Positions 23,233 to 34,647 of a stretch of 64,000 nt of DNA are shown one piece after another. Source of the DNA: Pollenia angustigena (lineage: Eukaryota; Arthropoda; Insecta; Diptera; Polleniidae); NCBI GenBank assembly GCA_930367215.1, contig OV884059.1, forward strand, positions 224,377,803 through 224,441,802, read 5' to 3'. A program made the translations under genes and the position numbers. Numbering within the stretch: position 1 is the first letter of the stretch; each line of letters opens with the position of its first letter. A model generated the notes under the pieces. It was given only the letters and a program-made list of their open reading frames with translations. It did no database searches and was not told the origin of the DNA.

Positions 23233-25529
23233 CTCCAATCGTAATAAAAGCAAAAATTTTATTGCAGGAAATATGGGAAAACAATTTAGACTGGGATGAA
23301 TCAATTCCTCAAAATTTACATACGTCATGGCAAATTTTTATAGAAATTCTCTCAGAAATTCACTCGATTGTTATACCAAGATTCGTAGGCACTAAGCTAG
23401 ATGATAGTATTCAGATACATGGATTTGCTGATGCCTCTATGCAGGCATATGGTTGTTGTGTTTATGTGCGATATACAGATACTAGCGGTGTATCGACACG
23501 ACTTTTAGTTGCAAAATCCAAGGTGGCTCCACTAAGGAAAGTTAAGACGTTACCACGGCTGGAATTGTGTGCAGCTCATTTATTAGCAAAGTTATGGGAT
23601 GTTGCAAAACATCATTTATCTAAATTTAATATACAAAGTGTTGCATTTTGGAGTGACTCTCAAATAGTCCTTCACTGGATTCAAACACACCCATCTTCAT
23701 TACATACATTTGTAAGCAATCGTGTAGCGGAAATTCAGGAAATTACTTCAGATGTTAGTTGGAGATACGTGCCAACAGCAAGCAATCCTGCGGATATAGT
23801 TTCCCGGGGTTGTGATGTTAATGAAATAAAAAACTCGATTTGGTTTACGGGTCCTGAATTCCTGCAAAGAAACATAGAGGATTGGCCAAGGACTGATCAA
23901 TATACGATTTCCCCGGAAAATTTATTGTTGGAAAGAAAGAGAGATAAAGTTTCGGTCTTAAATATTGAGACTATTGAGAATACTCCTAGCAAAGAAATTC
24001 CAAGCATGGTAAATCGAGTGTTGAAAATGATTGAGAATGTGTCCTCTTGTAGAAAGGTAATTCATATTGTTGCATACATTTTAAGATTTATAAAGAGTGT
24101 ACGAATGAAACTGCGTACTACGAAGGGAATGGGTGTAGAAATCAGAGCTCTGAACGTTAAAGAATTAGATGTGGCTTTTTTCAAGATTGTGGAAATGATT
24201 CAACTTATCGAATTTAGGGAGGAATTACGAACTTTATGTAAATCTACGTTAACGAAACAGAGTAGATTGCAAAAATTAAATCCTTTTGTCCAACACTGTG
24301 AAATTGATGGGCATAGAATTACCTTGTTGCGTGTTGGAGGAAGATTAAGCAAATCCTCTCTACCATATGAGGCAAAATATCCAGTACTATTGACCAAAGA
24401 CTCCCATTTTATAAACATCTACTTCAATGAATTACATAGGCATAATTGCCATGCAGGGGCAAGGGCATTGATCGGTATTTCTCGTGAAAGGGTTTGGGTC
24501 ATACGTGCACGCGATTTAGCTCGAAAAATTGTTAATAGTTGTATACCCTGTTTTCATTTTAAGCCAAAATTAGCATCTCAAATCATGGCTGATTTACCGC
24601 AGGACAGAATAACGTCTTGTCGCCCATTTTTTGTGTGTGGTGTTGATTTGTGTGGACCAGTGTATACTTCATTAAGAATAAGGGGCAGACGGCCCGTAAA
24701 AACATACATATCTGTTTTTGTGTGTTTTGCGTCAAAAGCAGTTCATTTAGAAGCATTATCTGACTTACAAACTGACACATTTCTTTCCACGTTAAATAGG
24801 TTTGTTGGCAGAAGAGGTCTTCCAAACACAATATGGTGCGACAACGCAACAAATTTCGTAGGGACCGCCAAGCTGTGGAGCGAGAAAGAGAAAACTCAAA
24901 TAGAACAAGCAACAGCAGGCAAGGGGATAGACTTTCGCTTCATTCCTCCTCGAGCACCACATTTCGGAGGGCTGTGGGAGGCGGCAGTGAAATCCGCGAA
25001 GTCCTTACTGCTACGAACAATAGCGAAAGCAAATTTGTCGTACGAAGAGCTAACAACCGTACTAGTCGATATAGAAGCCGTTCTAAATTCACGGCCAATC
25101 GTAGCACTGACAGAGGACCCAAACGATGGAGAAGCCCTAACACCAGGACACTTGTTAATAGGGTGTTCGCTGAAGGCGCTTCCAGGAATAGAAGGTCAAG
25201 ACAACAAGGCAGGATCCTTGAAGCGGTTTCGTCTGTTATCATCGCTCAAGGAACACTTTTGGGATGTGTGGCAGCGGGATTATGTCCGGGACTTGCAACA
25301 ACGCGTCAAATGGACAAGTCACAACGGCAACATCAAAGCCGGAGACGTCGTATTAGTACACGAAGACAATGCCCCACCTCTAAAGTGGTTGGTTGGCAAA
25401 ATCGTAGAAGTGGAGGTCAGCGCAGATGGAAAAGTTCGGGTAGCAAACGTCAAAACAAAAAACGGTACATATAGGCGACCAATACATACGTTGGCTCCAC
25501 TCCCGACTAATGATTCGCAGCCTTATTAG
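23233..25529 (+). pseudogene. BEL/Pao RNase H-integrase, second part
   Basis: This continues the polyprotein in the shifted frame. The first ATG is 23262, but it would be translated only as part of the fusion. RNase H signatures: FADAS near residue 55 and WSDSQIVLHW. Integrase: an H-x4-H...C-x2-C zinc domain (HRHNCHAG... CIPC), then catalytic D (GVDLCGP), D (WCDNATNF) and E (HFGGLWEAAVKS). A C-terminal domain typical of Pao integrases (DUF5641-like) ends at 25529, 26 bp before the 3' LTR. Apart from the frame break it is intact. Confidence 0.9.
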
Positions 25530-25555
25530 AATTAAAAGTCTTGCAACGGGCCCGG

Positions 25556-25948
25556 TGTTTTGGCTAATGATGAATTACTATGATTCCCATTTTTAGTTTA
25601 TAAAATCACTTACATGAATTCCTATTTTTATTATGTACTCAATCAATTAAGTTGGCAATGCAACAGCAATGAGGTTTGTTACAATCGTGTCGATAAGTAT
25701 AAGGTAATATGGCTACATCATTTAAATAATTTAGAAGATTAATTCTGATTGGTCAGCAAGAAAAATAATTATTATTAATGGTCGAGACGGGAGCGATAGT
25801 GGCATTGTTAAAGAAGACGTTGTTGAGGAAAGTCAAATAAATAAAATAAAACAATTATTATAAGTCAACTGTGAAATAAAGCAAAATTGAATTTGAAAAT
25901 AAAGAAAAATAATAATCTTTTTAAAAAACGAAAAATCTCGTATTAACA
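25556..25948 (+). repeat. 3' LTR of BEL/Pao element
   Basis: 393 bp, TG...CA, apparently identical to 18881-19273. It is preceded by a short GC-rich run (ACGGGCCCGG) rather than a clear polypurine tract. Confidence 0.95.
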
Positions 25949-26130
25949 GAATCAAACAACCCATTTGCTGATTTTACACCTATTACCAAAATGATTATAT
26001 TGATTACTAAAAATTTTAAAAACTTAATATTTTGAATATTTTAATTTTAATTAAAAAAATTATCAAAAAGCTTTGTCATTTCCAACAATGTGCTGATTGA
26101 TTTTGACAATTTCCAACAACAATTTCGCAG

Positions 26131-26360
26131 TACAGAAAAAATTTTATTCACCAATTAAAGCAAAAATTAAAAATAAAATCAGTTTTAATTAAAAACTTAA
26201 TCAAATGAATAAAACGTTTCATCAAGTGAATTAAACGTTTAATCAAGTAAATTTGTTTACTGGGGCAAATTGATAGTTTAATTCACTTGATTAAATTTTT
26301 TAATTAAAACTTACTTAATTTTTGATTTATGCTTTAATTGGTGAACTATTTTTTTCTGTG
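26131..26360. repeat. MITE, ~230 bp, CACAGAAAAAA-type ends (left copy)
   Basis: Left end ACAGAAAAAATTTTATTCAC, right end inverse of CACAGAAAAAAATAGTTCAC, followed on both sides by CAATTAAAGC. The centre iterates TTAATCAAGTGAATTAAACG, making most of the element self-complementary. Mirror copy 46857-47096. Confidence 0.65.
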
Positions 26361-26783
26361 AAGTTTAAATTATTCTATTTTAAACGAAATATTTTTTTTT
26401 GTAATTTAATAATTAGTTTAATTCAAAATTTATTTCAAAACAACTAAAATTATGGATAACAATCTTGAAGCGATGTGGTGGCTTACGTCTTGGCTGTGGT
26501 TCGTGTCTTGATCCGGGCATTTTGCTAGCATCTGGTGATTCCCGAGATGAGGGCAGTGAACTTAAAGGCCTTGGCAACGAAAGGTTATCCATCCCCTAAA
26601 CCGAGGTGTTATGCGACCCGTGCCTATCGGTTGGTTTGCAGTCAGGGGTTACCGACTGTATTATCACGGAGCTTTGCTGATACCTGGGCACCTCAGCAAA
26701 TAGACTACGCCCTTACCGCGTTATCGGGGGCTATGACGTGGCGGACCTCCAGATCCCCTACACTCGTGGGACCAGACAGCAAA

Positions 26784-28249
26784 ATGAATTCTTTAAAAAA
26801 CAACAAAAATCAAAAACGAAACAAACAACAAACAAATAATGGCACGGAACAAGACACGAAAAGGACCAACGACAAGGACAATGAGACGAAGACGATCCCG
26901 TCGGTGGCTGTATCAGTCTCGACACCCAACAGCGGCGATGTACCTCTGTCTTTCGCGCCAAGTACATCAAAAGCCGCATCAGCCCTTTCCGCCAGAGCGG
27001 ATAAAGCCCATGCTTCGGGTACTGCAAAGTTGGAAATGACAAAGTCGTCCAACAAAGCAGCCTCCCATATGCCTATTGTGCAAAGAGGGACGGAGATGAT
27101 TACATCCTGTCCCACTTCTGTACCTCCCCCCGCCAACTCCGGCGTCACTAAGAAGACACCTCGGCATAAAAATCCTTCCAAGAGGGCATCTAACTCAAGG
27201 CGTGCTGCCTTTCGTGTTATCGAGCTATTCGGCTCCAAAGATGCCAATGAGCTTTCTGCAGAACAGGAAGCTTCATTGGCATGGGCAAGGCTCTTCCTGC
27301 TGGGCTTCAAAGCGTTTCACCTCCTGCCCCTGCAAAGGCAATGCCTAAACGGCAACGTTCGGAGGAAGAAGCGACAGCCGTTAGACAGCAACCAGGGACA
27401 AAACGTCCCAAGTACGCACCAAAGTCGACTAATAGGTCCTACAGCGAGGTGGCGAAAGACCATCTTGTTAGGGCTATTATAGACACAAGTGCTGCTGATG
27501 GATCCATCTCCCACTCTAGGTGGGACTTGGTGAAGCAGCAAATGATGGGTGTCTTTTGGAAGATCCTTAGTGAGAATCCAGGAGCACCCCCGCAATGCGA
27601 TGATGCTGGCTGGTACCAGGGTCACGTTAAGCTGATGGCGTGTGTGGACGAGCGCTCTGCACTTCTGCTGAAGCTTGCCATTGGAGCGATTGGCGAAATA
27701 TGGGAAGGTGCTAGGCTCGACGTGGTTTTGGTGAGTGAGATACCACGGGGACCTAGATCCATCGTCACCATCCCAGCGGAACCCTCTGCACCGGAGGAAA
27801 TCTTGAAGATTATTCAGTGCTGCAACCCCCAACTTCCCACTCATAACTGGAAAGTTGTCAAGGTTTCAGCAGCTGAAGGATCCTCAAGAACGGCGATCGT
27901 AGTCCTGAATCAGGACTCCTTGAAGCCACTGAGGGAGAAACAGGGCAAGATTTACTATGGTTTCAGTACCATCTTGCTCCGTGTCTACCGAGGTGATGAC
28001 AAGGGCGATCCCGCTCCGAAGGTTATGGAGCCTACGCAGTCTGCGGACTGCACGAATGACGCTTCCGTTCATTCATGTGACAATGAGGACACCCCGTCCG
28101 TCTCTGACATGCTGGGTGACCTCTTTGAACGCATGGGTGAATTGGCTGATGAGGACGCCCTCCTGGAATCAGATCAGGAGGACGCCAATGTCACGGTCGT
28201 TAATACTGGACATGGTGAAGGTGACGCAGATAAACCTTCACCACTCTAA
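26784..28249 (+). pseudogene. LINE ORF1 (DUF4780-type), frameshifted
   Basis: The probable start is the ATG at 26784. The frame is open further upstream to 26535, but that part reads like untranslated leader. The N-terminal half is low-complexity, Lys/Ser/Thr-rich. Around 27290-27360 the frame switches to one starting before 27281. That frame carries a basic stretch (KRQRSEEE) and a ~180-residue domain from about 27440 to 27990 matching the DUF4780 type found in insect LINE ORF1 proteins (nucleic-acid binding). It ends at 28249, overlapping ORF2 by 38 bases. Confidence 0.75.
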
Positions 28250-31200
28250 GGCAACATCCGCTGCACTGCTCCTCCGGGTGGTAGAGAGAGAGGAGGAGCT
28301 AATAATGATCCAAGAGCCATGGATCCACAAGGATCGGGTTTGCGGATTAAACCTCAAGGGCTATAAGCTCCTATATGCCAAAGCAACAGGTAAAATTAGA
28401 TCTTGTATTTTGGCTAAAAACACGCTGGATATCTTCATTCTTTCTGATTTCAGTGATGAAGACACAACTTCAGCGGCCCTAGAGATGGGCGACATGTCGA
28501 TTTGGATCGTCTCGGGCTATATGGCGCATGACCAGGACAATGAGCCACCTAATAGGCTTGTTCGTGGCTTGGTAGCCAAAGCCGGCTCCATGGGTACCCC
28601 GGTGGTTATCTGTGCTGACGCTAACGCGCACCACATCACGTGGGGCAGCTCCAACACCAACACTAGAGGTGAGTCGCTATTTTCTTTTATCTGTAGCAGT
28701 AATTTGGAAATAGCAAACATAGGCGCGGAACCTACGTTCATTGTAGCTAATAGGCAGGAGGTTCTTGATGTGACATTGGTCAGCTCGGAACACTCCGACT
28801 TAATAAGTAACTGGGCGGTCTCAAATGACTGTTCTTTTTCGGACCACATGTATGTTGAGTTTCAATTAGGTCCACCCCCCTTGGGGGTGTGTACTTTTGT
28901 GAATAGGAGGAGAACGAGGTGGGACTATCAGGCTAGTCTACTCGCTGATTCTCTGGGCTCAGTCCCTGTCATTAGTGGCATTACGGATACTGAAATGGCA
29001 GTGGAGTTCCTATCGGGGGCACTGCGTCAGGCAACGGCACTGGCCTGTAGGCCAGTGGTTAGGAAGAATGGGGGCAAGCCACCATGGTGGAGCCCTGAGA
29101 TTGCACAGTCTCGCAGAGACTGTCGTAGGTTATTCAATATGGCTAAACGACTGGGAAACTGGGCGGATTATAAGTCGGCATTGAATAGGTTCAAGAATTT
29201 GGTAAGATCGGCGAAACGGAATGCCTGGCGGAACTTCTGCAGCGGCGTGGAAGGCTCCTCTGAGACAAACCGGTTGCGCAAAATAATGGCTTCTTGCCCG
29301 GCTGTCCCTAGCTACATTCAGAAAGCTGATGGTAGCTGGACTACGAATAGTCAGGAGACGCTGGAGGTGTTAATTGACACGCACTTTCCTGGCAATTCCC
29401 TTCCAACACCACGGAAGATCAACTGCTTATCAGAGCCTGGACCCGTGTCCATTTCTCTGTGCTATGATAGGCTCAATTGGGCGATAAGGAGCTTCGACTC
29501 CTTTAAGGCTCCTGGTCCGGACGGTATTATTCCGGCCGACCTTCAAAAGAATGCGGGGCTTCTGATTCCTTGGCTGTCCGCTATTTATACGGAATTAGAT
29601 TCTCGTACGTTCCCACCCGATGGACTAGATGTAGGGTTGTTTTCATTCCAAAGGGAGGTAAAGCATCCCACACCAGACCTAAGGACTATAGGCCAATCAG
29701 CCTGTCGTCTTTTCTTCTCAAGACCCTTGAAAGGGTCATTGATATTCATCTGAGGATGTCTATTCCTAGACATTTGCTCTCTTCATCACAGCATGCCTAC
29801 ACCAAGGGCAAGTCTGTAAAGACGGCGCTCCACTCACTGGTCGGCTACATTGAGAAATCCCTTGAATTTCGGGAATACTCACTTGTGGCCTTTCTGGACA
29901 TTGAGGGAGCTTTCAATAATGTCAAACCCAACTCCATCTTGGAGTCGATGAGGGAGGTTGGGGTTGACGATGTAATTTGTAGATTTATTGGTAATCTACT
30001 CGATAATAGGATCATTGAATCCACGATGGGTGCTACTAATGTTTGCAGATTTGTGCACAGGGGCACCCCGCAAGGTGGGGTTCTGTCCCCTCTACTGTGG
30101 AACCTGACGGTGAACACTTTGCTGGGCCGGTTCGACAGATTAGGGATAAGAACCGTCGCGTATGCGGATGACGTGGCGGTGGCGGTCGCAGGTAAACACC
30201 TGGACACATTGTCCCATTGTATGGAATCTGCATTGCAGATTCTAAGCTCTTGGAGCATTTCCTGTGGACTTGGTGTCAATCCACAGAAAACTGAGTTGGT
30301 ACTCTTTACCAGGAAGTTCAAGGTTGGCAACTTTAGGCTTCCTAGGCTAAACGGCACGAAGCTGAGGCTCTCGAACAGTGCCAAATATTTGGGCGTAATT
30401 CTCGATAGCAAACTATCATGGGAACTCAACGCTCGGACGAGGGTTGATAGGGCTATTGTGGCCTTATACACCTGCAGGAGATCCTTGGGCAGGAGCTGGG
30501 GCCTGGGCCCCAGGGGTGTTGAATGGATCTTTGAAGCGGTGGTAAAACCGATTCTCTTCTATGGGGTCATAGTGTGGTGGCCTGCCATGGAAAGGGGACG
30601 GTACTGCAGGATGCTTGAGAAAGTATATAGGTTGGCTGCGCTGATGATCACGGGATCACTCCGCTCGACACCGACGAAAGCACTGTTTACTATGCTAGAC
30701 TGGTTGCCGATTGATATCATGGCCGAACAACAGGCCTTGACTTCCGCTATGAGACTGGGGGCGGTGGGCCTATGGTCTACGCGGAACTATGGTCATGCCA
30801 GGATCACGCTTCACGCGTCATACGACCTGGCGGGGCTGGACTATTGCACTCCTGAACCCTTTTTCGGTGCTTTGTTCACGGCTCATCATGGTAACTATGA
30901 TGAGCTGCTCGATAATACGCGATCTCTGGAGCCGACCCTGCGGGTCTACACCGATGGTTCCAGGATGGGCGACAGAGTGGGTGGAGGTTTCTTCATCGAG
31001 GAATTGGACATCAGGGTCTCTTTTAGGCTGCCAGATGGCAGTAGTGTGCTGCAGGCGGAAATCTCTGCCATAAAGCGGGCGGCAAACTGGCTGAAGTACT
31101 ATCGTATGTTTACGGACAGCAAGGCTGCCATTGCAGCTCTGGCTGGTGTCTATACGACATCTATGTTAACAGTGGAATGCCGGATGTCTCTAAATGAGAT

Positions 31201-31621
31201 CGCGAAACATTCCAGTGTAACGCTGACATGGGTACCAGGACACAGTGGGCTCCTGGGCAACCATACTGCGGACAGTCTAGCCAAACAAGGCTGTCTGTTG
31301 GACGACATGTTCGTCGACGGCCTGATTGGCACTTCAATGGCCCGCTGCAGGACTCTCATCAGACGGGAGTCGTACAGAAGGGCTCAGGGGAGATGGCAGG
31401 GCGAGCATACCTGTTTGATGGCCAGGACTCTGATGGTCATGTCTGGACGATTTGTCCAATGCGGGACTGAAATCGATCTCCCTGTTCTGCAGGGAATCGG
31501 GGTGGTTCGAGACTGCGGTGACCTCTGGGGAATAGTCTGGTGGATACTGGCTGACCCTTGTCACTGGCTAGGGGTATCACAAAGGGACCGCTTTAAGGAC
31601 CCAAGTGAGTCGTCTTCGTGA
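28212..31621 (+). pseudogene. LINE ORF2: endonuclease-RT-RNase H, frameshifted
   Basis: ATG 28212 opens an apurinic-type endonuclease domain (QINLHHSKAT, QEPW, ADANAHH, SDHMYVEF). The RT begins after about 29470 (SFKAPGPDGI). Near 29620-29625 the frame changes, and RT continues in the 29570-31621 frame with RPISLSS, GTPQGGVLSPLLW and the catalytic box YADDVAVAV (30161). RNase H follows (YTDGSRMGD near 30950, AEISAIKRA, TDSKAA, WVPGHSG). The last ~50 codons look shifted relative to the usual CCHC end. One clear frameshift makes it inactive. Confidence 0.85.
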
Positions 31622-31641
31622 CGGCTACTCATTTAACATAA

Positions 31642-31662
31642 CCTAACCTAACCTAACTAAAA
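31642..31662 (+). other. CCTAA-type LINE tail plus target duplication
   Basis: The 3' terminus reads ACCTAACCTAACCTAACT, three units of CCTAA, directly abutting the duplicated AACTAAAA target. This is a LINE tail of simple repeats, not a telomere array. Confidence 0.7.
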
Positions 31663-32389
31663 TGTTAATTACAACAAAATTATACATATTTTTAATTTTC
31701 TTTCAACAACAAAAAAAAAAAAAATAATTGATTCAATTATCACATTAATTAAATTTAAATAATTTTTTTAATTGATAAAAAACTACTCTCAATTTTTATA
31801 TTTTACATTAAACGCATATGAAAAAAAATTTTTAAACCAACCGTTTCATTATCAACAAGTAGACAATATAGCACGATATTTTTACAGCGGTTAGATATGA
31901 ATATTACGTGTCGATTTTTTCCAACAAGTGAAAAAATAAAAAACTTTTTAAGTTAATACACTATTGTTGAACAAGTGCGATGTGTAAATAAAAAACACAT
32001 GTGGCATTAATAAGAAATTAACAATAATATTTTTAGTTTTCGTTTATACGCCTTAAATATTTTTGTAAAATGTTTATTATTTGTTTATTATCGTTGGAAA
32101 TAGAATATCATTTTTTATCGTTTAGTCATTCACAATTGATTGAATACGGCAATGTGTTAAAAGAAACAAGCATAGCATACTTGTATGATGTTACACTCAA
32201 AATATTATGTAGGTAAATTCAAAGGAATATTAAGTTTGAATAACTGAAAATTTAATTAGAAAACGGAAAATCATTTAAAATAAAGGAATTTTACGGCTTT
32301 TTTTAATGTTAATTTTAAAACGTAGAAATTCTTTAAAAATTAATAAATTTTTCTATAATTTAAAATAAAAATATACAAACTACAAAAAA

Positions 32390-33697
32390 TAATGGGTGGT
32401 TAAATTTCAAGGGCCGATGTTGATTTTGAATAAAACACAAACTATTTAGGAAATTATTGTAATTTTATTTTATTATGATATATTGGTGTTACTCAATTAT
32501 GTATGGAACAAAATATCGGCCAAATGGGCGCCGCGACCACGGCGGCACACCTCCATCCGATGGTCCAAATTTTCGATGACCCTGAGGCATAATGGAGGTT
32601 CTATACCGTTAATGTGCCGAATTATCTCATCATTTAGCTCTTGAATTGTTGCTGGCTTATCGACGTACACCTTTTCTTTCAAATAACCCCAAAGAAAAAA
32701 GTCCAACGGTGTCAAATCACATGATCTTGGCGGCCAATTGACATCGCCATTACGTGAGATAACACGGCCATTGAATTTGTTGCGCAAAAGAGCCATTGTT
32801 TCGTTAGCTGTGTGGCAAGTGGCACCGTCCTGCTGAAACCACATATCGTCCACCTCCATATCTTCTAATTCGGGCCATAAAAAGCTCGTTATCATCTCAC
32901 GATAGCGAACACCATTCACAGTAACTGCCTGACCGGCCTCATTTTGGAAAAAATACGGCCCGATGATGCCGCCAGCCCATAAACCGCACCAAACAGTCAC
33001 TCTTTGTGGGTGCATTGGTTTTTCGACAATCACTCTTGGATTCTCATTCGCCCAAATGCGGCAATTCTGTTTATTGACGAATCCACTGAGGTGAAAATGT
33101 GCCTCATCACTGAAGATGATTTTCTTCGAAAATTGATCATCCACTGTTGCCATTTCTTGCCACCATTCTGCCCATTCACGACGTTTGGAATGGTCAAGAG
33201 GCTTTAGTTCTTGAGCCAATTGCACCTTGTAAGCGTGTAAATGCAAGTCTTTATGCATAATGTTCATCAACGACGAGCGTGAGAGGTGCAATTGTTGGGC
33301 ACGACGACGAGTTGAGGTGGACGGCTCTTCAGCCACACTATTGCGAACAGCAGCAATATTTCCTGCAGAACGAGCTGTACGAGCATGCACTGGTGTTCTC
33401 ACATCTTCCACAGACCCGGTTTGCTCGAATTTTTCCACGATTTTTGCGATTGTACGCACATTTGGACGATCAAATTGACCAAAAAAATCACGAAGTGCAC
33501 AATATGCATTTTGATTTGAACGCCCATTTTCATAATAAGTCTGGATAACTTTAACACGTTGTTGGATTGTGTATCTCTCCATGGTTCAAATTGAGTAAGT
33601 CTGAAATACAGAAATGTCAAATAAAATTCGGAAAAAAACTTGGCGTTTAGGTGTGGTTCACATTCAACATCGGCCCTTACAATTTAACCACCCTTTA
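32390..33697 (-). mobile_element. Intact rosa-type (DD41D) mariner (left copy)
   Basis: The element is 32392-33695 (1304 bp) with TA on both sides. Ends ATGGGTGGTTAAATTTCAAG and the inverse of AAGGGTGGTTAAATTGTAAG are followed by a shared GGGCCGATGTTGA. A single intact transposase frame is on the minus strand. The mirror copy is 44556-45859, the same length. Confidence 0.92.
32497..33582 (-). CDS. Mariner transposase, DD41D (left copy)
   Basis: 361 residues, the usual size for this family. The N-terminal ~110 residues form the paired helix-turn-helix DNA-binding region. The DDE/D core has D159 in IFSDEAHF, D252 in WFQQDGATCHTA and D294 in DLTPLDFFLWG. Exactly 41 residues separate the last two aspartates, diagnostic for the rosa (DD41D) lineage. 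It would cut and paste elements at TA sites using the flanking inverted repeats. The start is the first ATG of the frame, 114 bp inside the element end. No stop or frame break; protein identical to the right-arm copy. Potentially active. Confidence 0.93.
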   Translation of the reverse strand: MERYTIQQRVKVIQTYYENGRSNQNAYCALRDFFGQFDRPNVRTIAKIVEKFEQTGSVEDVRTPVHARTARSAGNIAAVRNSVAEEPSTSTRRRAQQLHLSRSSLMNIMHKDLHLHAYKVQLAQELKPLDHSKRREWAEWWQEMATVDDQFSKKIIFSDEAHFHLSGFVNKQNCRIWANENPRVIVEKPMHPQRVTVWCGLWAGGIIGPYFFQNEAGQAVTVNGVRYREMITSFLWPELEDMEVDDMWFQQDGATCHTANETMALLRNKFNGRVISRNGDVNWPPRSCDLTPLDFFLWGYLKEKVYVDKPATIQELNDEIIRHINGIEPPLCLRVIENLDHRMEVCRRGRGAHLADILFHT

Positions 33698-33749
33698 CAT
33701 TCAAAGGTTTTTTCAGTAAATTTTAACTCAATTTAAATTACATACTAAT

Positions 33750-34349
33750 GGCGATTTCTTTTCTGAGAAAAATGTTGCATTAATGTTACATGTTCTACAT
33801 TTTTGTGTTCGTTTGTACAATAAATTCAACTGTGGGAAAAATTTTCAAGTTCTTTTGTGAATATGTTGATGAAAAACATGCAAAACATGTTGCATGTTTT
33901 ACCCTTACTTTAACTTAAGGTGTTCAACTGCCCTGTTCTAAAACTTTGGTGCTTACTACTTTGCTTGTACAACAAATGTTTTATTTTGTTCGTCATAATT
34001 CATACCGCTCATAATTTTGTTAAAAATTGATTTTAAAACAAAATATAAAAATATTTACAAATTAAAATCAAAAAAAGTCTATTTATATTATAATCGTTTT
34101 AATTTTTATAAGCCATTAGTGATGTTAATATTTGTTTCCAACCCGTAATAGCATGCAGAAACTGCTTAAATAGCTTTAAAAATCGCTTATTAAGTACATT
34201 AATGATGAAAGTGTAATAGTTGCAAATAAAAGCACTAATTGTGTTCTATTGAAATTGCACAACATGTAACACTTCGAATGATTTTAGGTAACATTAGAAA
34301 ATGTTACATGTATGTACTGTAACATATTTTTCTCAGAAAAGAAATCGCC
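33750..34349. repeat. MITE, 600 bp, left arm only because of right-arm deletion
   Basis: Ends GGCGATTTCTTTTCTGAGAA are perfectly inverted (33750- and inverse ending 34349), each followed by an ATGTTRCATTAATGTTACATG-like extension. No coding potential. It lies in the 33696-34854 segment absent from the right arm. Confidence 0.7.
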
Positions 34350-34647
34350 ATAAGATAGCTTAAACAGTATACCTGTCATTATTATCTACCAAATCAGCGA
34401 AAAATTTTTGTTTATGTTATTTATGTGCAAATAATAAAATAATATGTTAATAATAAAATAATTTAAAATAACTTTGCATTTAAGTATTTCAGTTTTATTT
34501 TATGCATACAAAATATCTGAACATATTTATTTTTGGAACAACATGTAAAATAGGTTAAGAATTAGTTTTAACTTTACGGAAAATGATTTTAGTAAATTAC
34601 ATTCAGTGACTTGAGGGTTACACGATCAAGTTTTGGCTATCAAGATT

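Larger units (their letters stand above)
18876..25953 (+). mobile_element. BEL/Pao LTR retrotransposon, 7068 bp
   Basis: The element is 18881-25948 with 393-bp LTRs and a 5-bp target duplication GAATC (18876-18880 and 25949-25953). The right arm has the empty site (single GATTC at 47264-47268). Order: LTR, primer-binding site, long leader, Gag-protease-RT frame, RNase H-integrase frame, LTR. There is no envelope frame. The LTRs appear identical base for base by eye, pointing to a very recent insertion, yet the polyprotein is broken by one frameshift near 23226. Confidence 0.95.
26442..31662 (+). mobile_element. Full-length Loa/I-type LINE, ~5.2 kb
   Basis: The element is 26450-31654 with target duplication AACTAAAA (26442-26449 and 31655-31662). 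The right arm has the unoccupied site (46768-46775). It is much more GC-rich than its surroundings. It has a short 5' leader, ORF1 with a DUF4780-like domain, and an overlapping ORF2 with endonuclease, RT and RNase H. The 3' end is a short run of CCTAA units instead of poly(A). RNase H plus ORF1 type suggests the Loa/R1/I group; the exact clade is uncertain. Confidence 0.9.
18760..31980. repeat. ~0.93-kb inverted-repeat element hosting two large insertions (left copy)
   Basis: Ends are CGCACTTGTTCAACAATACT and the inverse of CGCACTTGTTCAACAATAGT. In this arm it is expanded to 13.2 kb by a BEL/Pao element and a LINE. After subtracting these, about 0.93 kb remains, matching the right copy (46272-47384) after subtracting its own 183-bp insertion. 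It contains CACAGAAAAAA-type subunits and no transposase, so it is non-autonomous. Confidence 0.65.

Noticed and set aside
24833..25474. 213-codon Arg/Ser-rich open frame
   Set aside because: Shadow of the integrase C-terminal coding sequence in another frame.
26450..26600. Possible HDV-like ribozyme at the 5' end of the Loa/I-type LINE (GGATAAC near 26453 complementary to GTTATCC near 26585)
   Set aside because: The spacing is too long for the HDV-like P1 helix and the other conserved parts were not found.
26535..26783. N-terminal extension of LINE ORF1
   Set aside because: Open but without protein-like character; more likely 5' leader, with ATG 26784 the better start.
31642..31654. Telomere-like CCTAA repeats
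   Set aside because: Only three units, exactly at the LINE 3' end and followed by the target duplication; a LINE tail, not a telomere.
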